DNA of 64,000 bases, from assembly GCA_947683625.1 (NCBI GenBank), contig CANTUR010000164.1:2828501-2892500 (forward strand), written 5' to 3'. This DNA comes from Mallotus nudiflorus (lineage: Eukaryota; Streptophyta; Magnoliopsida; Malpighiales; Euphorbiaceae). The stretch's first letter is position 1. Each line of letters begins with the position of its first letter. A model generated the notes under the pieces. It was not told where the DNA came from. It searched no databases and was given only the letters and a program-made list of their open reading frames with translations. A program made the translations under genes and the position numbers. Positions 51,941-64,000 of the stretch are shown piece after piece.

Positions 51941-52619
51941 CAAATGGAACAAGTGAATTTATTTGGAATGAGTGAGCCTGTATGGCTAGAGTGTTGTCTA
52001 ACACTGTTTGAGGTTGTGATTTTCTAGGATTTTATTTAATCCTTCATATACATATGTATTTATGATTTTGCTGCATCTGTATGATTTTGCCTGTATATAT
52101 ATTTATTATATATACTATTGAATGTGTGCAATTGTCATTTAGCTATGTATGTATATATATTATAACAATTCACTCAGTGAGATCTGACTCCCCTCCGTTG
52201 ATTATTTTTCAGGAGAGTCTACGTCTTCAGACCTCAGTAGCAGACCTTTACGCCGGATTTCTTCCACCCCGGCTTCACTATGTAAATTGCTTACCTGATT
52301 TTATTTTATGATCTAGACACTGCAATAGTTATAGTCGTTTGTGAAATTTATGTATCATGTTTATATGAGATTTGTATTTTAGAGATATGAACTGGGTTTT
52401 GTATTAAAAGATCATTCATATATAAGAATGAGCTTGTTTATTTAAACGAGTTAGTGGATTATACTTATTTTATTCATGAGATTTATTCCGCTGCAAAATA
52501 TTTTAATTATGTTATTATTATTGCATGTTTTGTTTATTTTAAGGCTTGCTACGGGTTCTGGATTTGAAAGAACTCCCGTTCCCTAGCGCCGGTCATAGCC
52601 CCTGTTTTGGGTCGTGACA

Positions 52620-53387
52620 AAAACAAGTCCTAAAGCACCTTAGAAATAACCACAATGTATATATATCAGTTCTTCATATTTATATAATCCGGTTACTTAG
52701 TATAGTTGTTCAGATTAGTAAAATCTGAGTTTTTTTGGACACTTTTTGTAAATCATAGTATTTTGAGAACTTTTAATCCATCTTAAGAATTTCAGAAAGG
52801 GTTTGTGAATCTTAGTATAAACTACCTTTTTGTAAATGACAATTAATCATTATATATGTGGTCATTATGGGAAAATAAGTATATGTATATCCTTTTACAT
52901 AAGTTATTTACAGTTTATGAATATGTTTATGGTAAGAAAATAACAAGTTTTTTTTTTCCTTTTATTACCATATATGTTAGCATTTCATTTTAACTTCTAT
53001 TTGCTCACACTTTACATAAACAATCTATTTAAGAAATTACAAAAACATTTCACATTTTGTTGACACAACAATATTCAAAATATAACAATAAATATCATCA
53101 TCATTTGAACAAAGTGTTCATTTATCTGTTAGTGCTTACATGTGCTTCAAGCACAAACCATTACAACTTTTGACATATGCTTCAAGCACATACCATTCCT
53201 ATTACAAAAATAAAAGCACTACAAGGTTAAAGCTTTGCATCCTAATTACCTAACACCAAAAACACCTATCACCTACGTGCTAAGTACAACAACAATAATA
53301 CACATAAAAAAACAACCAGTTAATAATCAAGACATAAAACCACATCTTTCACTTATAATTCTAACCTCTTTTTTGGGCATTTGTTAT
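52620..53387. other. MULE interior between transposase end and GRF pseudogene
   Basis: The transposase frame seems to finish in the first 15 bases. The remainder is AT-rich, with two ATGTGCTTCAAGCACA-type inverted words at about 53150-53195 and no credible gene; it probably holds the convergent 3' ends of the two MULE genes. Confidence 0.45.
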
Positions 53388-53923
53388 CTATCTTCTAATC
53401 TGGCCAAATTGAAGCTCCAATTCACTTAATTCTTCTTGTTGAATTATGTTACCACCCAAAGACTTCAATGCTACATTCTCAAACTTCAAATTCACATTCT
53501 CTTCCTGCAATTCTTTAATAACCTTTGAAGCCTAAGCATTAAACGACTCATCATGCTATTCAAAATACTCGCATCCACTTCTATCTTTATATCTTCTATT
53601 CCTTCTATTTTTCTTCTTCTGCAAACACATTCCAATTATAAATACATTTATTCTAATATTATATATAAATAAAAGACATGTAACTACTCTTTTACCTCGA
53701 AACTAACAATGCATGAATAGAACCTTCTTCCTGCATTTTGTTCAGTCCAAGCTACCCATATTGGTGCCTTCAAATTACAATAGCAGAATTTTGGTCGCCC
53801 TTCATAATCAAATTCCAGACCAAAATAGTAAGGCACTCGCATTCTTGATGAAGATTCTGAACCTCACATTCTTGATGTTGATTCATAAGATGACAACATT
53901 GATCGTCGAAATGTTGTTGACAT
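53388..53923 (-). pseudogene. GRF-type zinc finger protein carried by the MULE (broken)
   Basis: On the minus strand, ATG at 53923 gives MSTTFRRSMLSSYESTSRM and an early TGA, then PYYFGLEFDYEGRPKFCYCN and LKAPIWVAWTEQNAGRRFYS to a donor (GTAAAAG) at 53695. The second exon (53618-53388) reads GCEYFE, a stop where Trp is expected, HDESFNAQ, and a coiled-coil-like end (KELQEENVNLKFENVALKSL) to a TAG at 53388-53390. The pattern CxC, GRxFYxC, GCxxFEW identifies a GRF zinc finger, a nucleic-acid-binding fold. The Ser-rich start, GRF finger and coiled coil form a common plant arrangement. Two nonsense codons make it a pseudogene. It is convergent with the transposase gene. Confidence 0.72.
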
Positions 53924-54170
53924 TTTCTTTTTTATTTTGCAAATGATTTATAATCAACAATTTGGGGAAGTAATTTCTAGGGTTCATATGCCAATTTGGG
54001 AGAACAAATTCTAGGGTTTCAATTTGAGGAAGAAATTTAGAAATTTTTTTAAATAGTTTTTATTTTTTGTTTTTTAAGTAGTTAAGATTTTAATAAAATA
54101 TTAATTTTTTACTATTTGCCCTGCATGTGTCGATCATGCGCTCTTTTCAGTATCTATTTGCCCGAATTTG

Positions 54171-54284
54171 GATTTAAAGAGCCGAGTTTTATAACATATG
54201 GCCTTATTTGCTGACAAAAGTAGAAATAGGCCTATTTGGCCTCGCGTCACAAGTTTAAGAGCTTCTCTTTATGTGTTAAAAAAG
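54171..54284 (-). repeat. MULE right terminal inverted repeat
   Basis: Reverse complement of the left end, with changes: GACAAAAGTAG, CCTCGCGTC and CTCTTTATGTGTTA in plus-strand order. It ends about 145 bp before the ELP3 start codon. Confidence 0.8.
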
Positions 54285-54427
54285 TTTTATAGAATTTTAT
54301 TTTATTTTTATTTTTTTTGTTCTTACTCCCTTGTTTTTTAATAGGATCCAGTCGACCCTTTTTCCTTGTCACTTGCTGTGTTGCTTTTGAGGTTTTAGCC
54401 TCTCAGAGTTCTCTTTCTGAACCCAAG
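54285..54427 (+). promoter_or_regulatory. Short ELP3 leader between MULE end and start codon
   Basis: This is all that separates the transposon from the ELP3 coding sequence. It has a pyrimidine-rich stretch (TTTTTTTTGTTCTTACTCCC) typical of plant 5' leaders and no other ATG. Any further promoter elements would have to lie in MULE sequence. Confidence 0.5.
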
Positions 54428-58512
<4,085 letters not shown>

Positions 58513-58967
58513 TATTGGCAAGGCTAGTATGTGATGTACCAAAATTTTGTAATTTTTGTATTAGTAAAAGCTTTTTCTTAACTTTTAGTTAATCATTTGT
58601 TTGTTGTCTATTTTTTATATAAAAAGAGGGGGAAAAATATCACTTTCCTTTCGTGGTGTCTTTTGTTGTCACTTTGAGGTTGTCAATTCAATTCTACTCA
58701 AAGCTAATTCTTTGCAAATTTTCCGTATGCATGAGCTCATATTGAGGCATTGCTCTCTTGAAGAGTTTTAGATATTAAATTCAAGTGCAAAATTTCTCCA
58801 TGCGGCAATAACAAGTTACTGACACCCAGCTTTTGCGTAGAAGAGCACGTCTCGTCCTTCTGCACCATCGCAGTGTAGCAACTCCAGCATCCAAAGTGCT
58901 CTCTCTTCCGCACGCTCACAAACCCACCTTCTTCACCGCTAATCAGACTGGTTACCAGCACCTGGTA
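58513..58967 (+). promoter_or_regulatory. Spacer between ELP3 and the HemW-like gene
   Basis: It contains the ELP3 3' UTR (AT-rich to about 58640) and the leader of the next gene. The last 135 bp are open in the HemW-like frame but contain no ATG in that frame. Confidence 0.45.
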
Positions 58968-60491
58968 ATGTTGAAATCAACCTTCACTCCCATTTTCTCA
59001 ACTTTCCCAGCCAATAGAACACTCCGCAAATTCCCACCTTGTTTCACTGTGACTAACACATTTATACAATACCCACAACCTGTTCACCAAAATGCCTCAG
59101 TCGCCGCACCCGCCTCCATCCCACCTCATCAACACCACCATCCTCCAACTTCAGTTTACATTCACCTCCCTTTCTGTCGCAAACGCTGCCACTACTGTGA
59201 CTTCCCAATCGTCGCCCTTGGCTCCTCCAACCCGACCGACACCGACCCCCGAATCTCCAACTACGTAGAGTTGCTTCAACTAGAAATACTATCAACAAAA
59301 CCACAGTTCGATACTCGATCACCTCTTGAAACGGTGTTTTTTGGTGGTGGCACACCTTCTTTAGTATCTCCAAGACTAGTTTCGTCTATTTTGGATTCGT
59401 TGAAAGGTAAGTTTGGGCTCTGTGAGAATGCTGAGATATCAATGGAAATGGATCCTGGTACTTTCGATGCTAAGAAAATGAAAGAGATGATTGGATTGGG
59501 TGTAAACAGAGTGTCATTAGGAGTGCAAGCTTTTCAAGAGGAGTTGCTTAAAGCTTGTGGTAGAGCACATGGAATCAAGGAAGTTTACGAGGCAATTGAG
59601 ATTGTTCGGTCATGTGGGATTGAGAATTGGAGTATAGATCTCATCTCTTCCCTCCCTCACCAGACTCCACAAATGTGGGAAGAGAGCTTGAGGTGCACTG
59701 TCCAAGAACAACCTAAGCATGTATCTGTGTATGATTTGCAAGTTGAACAAGACACAAACTTTGGGATCTTGTAAGTCTAGTCTAGCAATAAAACACATTT
59801 TTTGAAACATATCAGCTTTCAGCTTAATAAATGGTTTTTTGACATTTATTTTCTTGATGATTTTAGGTATAAACCTGGGGAGTTTCCGCTCCCATCTGAA
59901 ACACAGTCTGCTGATTTTTATAGAATGGCATCGCAGGTGCTTTCCGATGCTGGTTATATCCATTATGAAATTAGTAGTTATTGCAAAGATGGGTTCGAAT
60001 GCAAGCATAATTTTATATACTGGAAGAACAAGCCTTTCTATGGTTTTGGCCTCGGCTCTGCTAGTTATGTTGATGGAGTAAGGTTTTCAAGGCCAAGGAA
60101 GATGAAAGAGTACAAAAATTATGTGCAGAATTTGGTGAATGGGACAGTGGATTGCAGTGGGAATAGTCCCGTTGATGCCAAGGACTTGGCCATGGATGTG
60201 GTGATGCTCTCACTTAGAACTGCAAGGGGCCTTGATTTAAGATCTTTTTCAGATGCATTTGGTTGCTCACTTATTTATTCACTCTGCAAGGTATATAAAC
60301 CTTATATTGAGAGTGGGCATGTGATTTGCTTGGATGAGGAGAGAAGAGCAATGGCCCCAGATGAATTCAACACCTTGTCTATTGAAGATGAGATTGGGAA
60401 TGGATTAGCTTATATCCGTCTCAGTGATCCAGATGGTTTCCTTCTGTCAAATGAACTGATATCCCTCGCATTTGGGGTCATAGCTCCCTAG
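58968..60491 (+). CDS. HemW-like radical SAM protein (often annotated HemN/CPO-like), 2 exons
   Basis: Exons 58968-59770 and 59867-60491 join in frame (TT|G) to 475 aa. The radical-SAM motif is C70-x3-C74-x2-C77 (HLPFCRKRCHYCDFPIV), followed by FFGGGTPSLV (about residues 124-133), MEMDPGTFD, VNRVSLGVQAFQ and a C-terminal HemN-type domain (FYGFGLGSASYVDGVRFSRP). Oxygen-independent coproporphyrinogen oxidase HemN has a further Cys soon after the cluster (CxxxCxxCxC); here Asp follows, as in HemW, a heme-binding chaperone. HemW is therefore the better call. The first about 60 residues are Ser/Thr/Pro/Arg-rich and look like an organelle targeting peptide. The start MLKSTFTPIF is the first in-frame ATG. 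It lies head-to-tail after ELP3 by 455 bp and tail-to-tail with the next gene. Confidence 0.9.
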
Positions 60492-61650
60492 AATCTATGC
60501 CCAATAATTTCAATTCCGATACTTATTGGAACTGAAATGGCATATTTTATGCTCACCTTCAGGGCACACGGATAAGCAATGGTTGTTAGACTAGAAACTG
60601 GTGGATTATAAGCAAGCTTATGAGGTTAGAAAATTATGAAAAATTGGAGAATTAAACCGATTAGCTGGCCGTGGATGCACCCATGGAATCTGCCCAGTGG
60701 AAGTCAAGCTAAACTCTAATCTGGCTGGAATAACTAGTGGTTAATAGGTTTAAATGCATGATTTTTCATGCACTTACACAAATGTTGACGGGGCAGTCTA
60801 GTATATTTGCAATTGAAGTTTGGCTTCCCGCTTTAGGTCAAGCCACGATGTTCTTAGAGAGACTTGTAAAATGATGAAAACACCGTGTCATTTAAGAACC
60901 ATGGATTAATCCATGTTAGCATAATCTACATATAACTGCTCAGTAAAAGATCGGTAATGAAGCATACAATTGTAATAAATTGAAGCACTTGGATTTGGAA
61001 AGACATTGTATACAGTCAGTTCTGAGAAAAAGAATCATGATTAAGCGTCAATCTACAAAATGTTTAAGCATCAATAGCATTGGTATATTTACTTGTATGT
61101 TCAGATTTCCATATCAAAAGGGTATGAAAAAGAAATTGGATGCCACGAAACACAAGATCCAAATGCCAATGCAAGGTGATTACAATCACCTCCTGTTGTC
61201 AGTCAACTCAAGCCGAGCCCTCTACAAACCCCTCTCGTGTTTACAAGACATATAATGGTTGTGTGGCGAAGGAAGTGCTCAAGGATGCCTGCACAAGACC
61301 TACAGTTGCTCAAATTCCATTAAATGCCTTGTGTAAATCTATTTCTCCGAAAGCAGCATCCATTGATTAAACAACAAATGTGTACAACCTTTTTATTTTG
61401 ATGAATGCCATAAAAGTACCACGGCTGCATCACCAAAAATAGACAATAGCACATATTACATATTACAGATTCTTAAATCTAAATGCCTTTTTAGTGATTG
61501 TTTGGACCAGTGGATTGAAAATTGATAATCAAAATACTCATTACTATGACAAAAAATTCTTAATTCTGCTTTTTAGTCCATCAAATTTTTTCAAACATAG
61601 AAATTGAGGAAGTTCCATAAATAAAACATGAAAAAGGATATACCCATAAA
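60492..61650. other. Convergent intergenic space
   Basis: Between the stop codons of the HemW-like and the C2H2 membrane-protein genes. It should hold both 3' UTRs. Frames at 60980-61370 show no family resemblance. No transposon hallmark is visible. Confidence 0.45.
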
Positions 61651-63701
61651 TTATGATGGTTTCTTCTTCTGTCCAACTTGTGAGATTCGCCTCAGCTGTT
61701 GGGTTCCCTGCCTCATTTCTCTGAAAATTGACAGAAGAGATCATAAATTGTTTCCAAAGCTTGGGCAGTTTGCAATTTTTAAGAACCAAAATGGTACCTT
61801 TGATATAGATATACGATAAGATAGAAGAGAGGCAGCAGCATTAAAGTCAGTATTGAAACAGCCAGGTACAAAACGCTTGTTTGCTTCTGCATGAAAGACA
61901 AATATGACCCTTAATGTATCTAAAGTAAAAATAGCATAATGGTCTTAAAGCATTCAAAAAAGATGTACAAATCATTGTTAAGTAAGTTCATTTAACCTGA
62001 CCATGGTCTTGAAATTCTTAGAACAGCAAACAAAATCAAGAAAACAACCAACAAGAAAGGTTACAGTAACTTCAAAAAATCTTCTTACTTAGTTTGTTTT
62101 AGTAAATACTTGAGGAGGCAAATCTTAAAAACCTAAAGTAGAAACACCTAATACAAAAACAGAATGTTACGAGTTCAGGTAATTACATATGTAGTTTCAA
62201 CTTTCGATTGCAAATTTGATCACTCAAATGACTGCTGTATTTGGAGTAAAATCTTACCTTGCCACCTTTAGGGAAAAGTTTTCGTTTCCCTGAGCAAGTG
62301 TGAGCATCACAGAATTGGTGTAAAAACAACTCTACAAGTAAAAACATCATTGTAAGTAAAAGAAATAGCTGAACGCGATGATAGGTTTTTTAAACAAATC
62401 CAAAAATTATTACGGCATCTATATTGACCAAAAGTAAAGAAGCAAAAGAGTGTAGTCTATCTTGCTAATCTAAAAAATACCATGCAGGCGGCTCGCAGAA
62501 GGTCCCTGACTAATAGGAAAACAGCTATCTGCAAGACTCTGAACAGCACAAAATAAATATTAGTGAAAGCTACAGGAGTCAACTACACAACAACTAAGGC
62601 AATGAGCAACTACCTCACAGAGGTGGCGATTCTTTGCAACGGCTGCAGGATTGCATTTTGCTTTTGGTGTTTTAGCATCCAACACAAAATCACAATGCAG
62701 TGCACCACATAAATCAGCCAAGCACTTGCCATCACTCTAAAATCAAAAAGAAAATGTTGCCATGTCATGTTAACTCAAAGTCTCAAACCAGTGACACAAA
62801 CACTAAATGTAAGCATCTAATGCACGCAACAAGACAAGGGACCAGGAATCACATACAACATTAAGAAGATTGTAGTGCCTGCTATCAAAATGCTGATCAA
62901 GATACTTTTCAGCACGGAAACTCTTCTTACAATAACCGCACCTCCATTCATTTATATCCAAATGAATTTTGTTCTCCTCTTGATCCCTGAAGAGATCATT
63001 TTCAGGATGAAGTCTACATTTCCTTGAAAGCTGGTAGTTTTCTCGTTCCACAAATGGCGTCAAGTACTGTACAGTAGAAGGACAGAAAGTAAAAATAAAA
63101 AATTCACAGTTTGGCAACAGTGAGAACTGAGAAGTAGCAATTTCTCCTTTACCTCCTCTATGGCTTTCCAAGCAGCCCTACTTCTTTCTCTAGAGCAATG
63201 TACTTCATGCAAGTGCTCTTTTTCCTTCTTAACACTTCTAAACACAATTACAACACTTATGAGATCACCAATACCACAAAACTAGATAATCTAAAATCAA
63301 GTAAACATATGCCAATTTAAACTTAAAAATAGAAGCATGGAACCCTAACCTTGCATCTGCATTTTCTCCAAATCCCTGGCACAAATCAATAAATCTTAAA
63401 TATAAACCCAAAACCAAAAAAAAAAGCTCCACAGCTCATATGAAAATAATCAAATACAATTAGCTTAAAGGTGAAAACAATTCCCATGCCGGAAAGGTGC
63501 AGCTACAAACACAAGCTTAAGAAGAATGGGCAAAAAAAAAAAAAGAGTTATTGAACAATTAACCCCCAAGTTAGCTTCAGATCAATATATGCAAGCTGGA
63601 GAAATTGCGAGCTTATCGTATTAGTTTAGTGCTATTAGTACCTGAGATCGTGTTTGCGTCAATAAAAGTGATATCAGAAGAATAATAATGGTTTTCTCCA
63701 T
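61651..63701 (-). CDS. Secretory-pathway membrane protein with one C2H2 finger and KKxx tail, 9 exons
   Basis: Minus-strand exons 63701-63642, 63375-63350, 63237-63153, 63066-62857, 62736-62614, 62538-62481, 62331-62258, 61886-61798 and 61720-61651 join in frame to 264 aa. Residues 1-20 (MEKTIIILLISLLLTQTRSQ) form a signal peptide. A canonical C2H2 finger is C100-x2-C103-x12-H116-x4-H121 (RCGYCKKSFRAEKYLDQHF). A Cys-rich segment follows (about residues 132-200). Residues about 217-239 (VLYLAVSILTLMLLPLFYLI) form a transmembrane helix, then a basic tail ending KKPS, a C-terminal KKxx dilysine motif. The predicted topology puts the finger in the lumen and the tail in the cytosol, so ER residence is likely. 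I recall similar uncharacterised plant proteins but no assigned function. It is not a transcription factor by this architecture. Confidence 0.85.
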
Positions 63702-64000
63702 CCCTCATCAGTTGGGAAAACCAGCGATTTCTTCCTTCCGCAAAAATTTTCCCGGAAAATTCTTGAGCGTCTGTTCGGCTAGCAGTGGGTTATGACGCCA
63801 TCGAGTCGAGACAACGCATTGAGCCAGCCCATTTAAATTCGGCCTATCGTGTCAAATGGCTGAGGGTCTCCTTATCAATTTTATCCAATCTCAGGGCTAA
63901 ATTTTATTTTTTAAAAAATTTCTATTATTTTTTTAATTTAAAAAATGTAGACACTTTGTCCATGCGGTCCATGAATCGAGGCGCGGACCATGAGTACTTA
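63702..64000 (-). promoter_or_regulatory. Upstream region of the C2H2 membrane-protein gene
   Basis: It holds the 5' leader and promoter of the minus-strand gene. No sharp motif is visible. An AT-rich stretch at about 63901-63950 is followed by GGTCCATGAATCGAGGCG-type sequence that runs off the window. Confidence 0.35.

Larger units (their letters stand above)
44531..52619 (+). mobile_element. Compound insertion: LTR A interrupted by inverted LTR B
   Basis: The outer copy A begins TGTAATATCCTGAATT at 44531, breaks at 44990, resumes at about 49470 and ends GGGTCGTGACA at 52619. The duplication AAAAC (44526-44530, 52620-52624) matches perfectly, so A was one solo-LTR-type insertion of about 3.6 kb in the MULE before B entered it. 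A contains the GC-rich island (about 49530-49770), AGTGAGTG at about 49786, a tandem duplication (50748-51243), twin hairpins (51835-51940) and TTTTTCAG|GAGAG at about 52205-52217. Confidence 0.82.
26001..54284 (+). mobile_element. Large Mutator-like element (MULE) hosting the retrotransposon nest
   Basis: Terminal inverted repeats at about 26001-26114 and 54171-54284 share GACGCGAGG, CTACTTTTGTCA and ATGTTATAAA at matching spacing. Between them are a mudrA-type transposase pseudogene read left to right in pieces (26604-26917, 37795-38371, 41675-44530, end at 52620-52634) and a GRF zinc-finger pseudogene on the opposite strand (53388-53923). Without the retrotransposons the element would be about 6 kb, normal for an autonomous MULE. 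No clear 9-bp duplication is visible at the ends. It lies between TEL2 and ELP3, about 145 bp from the ELP3 start codon. Confidence 0.82.

Noticed and set aside
54317..54427. N-terminal extension of ELP3 upstream of 54428
   Set aside because: The frame is open but starts at TTG and contains no ATG; family members begin with the MATA-type start.
58833..58967. N-terminal extension of the HemW-like protein
   Set aside because: The open frame begins at TTG; the first in-frame ATG is 58968, which already gives a plausible targeting peptide.

Overview
The window is nuclear DNA of a flowering plant, most likely a eudicot. It is strongly AT-rich, its genes have many short GT-AG introns, its protein families are plant-like, and long-LTR Ty3-type retrotransposons and Mutator-type (MULE) DNA transposons fill much of it. 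I cannot fix the species. There are no prokaryotic features.

Left part (1-15.5 kb): a decayed hAT element (about 480-1614) lies next to a dead XS-domain (SGS3/FDM-like) gene on the minus strand. That pseudogene is split by two separate insertions. One is a solo LTR (2965-5992, exact 5-bp duplication). The other is a Mutator-type inverted-repeat element (6589-11654, 9-bp duplication) that itself carries an oppositely oriented solo LTR (6767-10785) in its left arm. A foldback element (12769-13642) and AT-rich spacer follow.

Gene island 1 (15.5-24.8 kb): a seven-exon Ulp1-like C48 cysteine protease (+) lies tail-to-tail with a twelve-exon TEL2/TELO2 homologue (-), the PIKK-maturation cofactor.

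Transposon nest (24.9-54.3 kb): a foldback element, then one MULE of about 28 kb whose inverted termini lie at about 26001 and 54284. Its dead transposase gene is cut into pieces by retrotransposons. These are a degenerate Ty3-type element with PBS, pol remnant and PPT (29875-37794) next to a truncated LTR (26918-29874); a solo LTR (38376-41674, TSD AGAAT); and a compound insertion (44531-52619, TSD AAAAC) in which LTR A is interrupted by inverted LTR B, which contains truncated forward LTR C. Near its right end the MULE carries a second, antisense GRF zinc-finger pseudogene. Removing the MULE and foldback leaves TEL2 and ELP3 head-to-head with only a few hundred bases between them.

Gene island 2 (54.3-64 kb): ELP3 (Elongator radical-SAM/acetyltransferase subunit, 9 exons, +), then a HemW-like radical-SAM protein (2 exons, +), then on the minus strand a nine-exon gene for a small membrane protein with a signal peptide, one C2H2 finger, one transmembrane helix and a C-terminal KKxx motif.

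The most unusual signal is inside the 3-4 kb LTR family, present here in nine copies. Each copy keeps a GC-rich island followed in most by a splice-donor-like GTGAGTG, a conserved TTTTTCAG|GAGA acceptor about 2 kb further on, and several conserved hairpins in between. This suggests a structured intron inside the LTR. All exon boundaries were read by eye from splice sites, frame continuity and family knowledge; no alignment or search was run.
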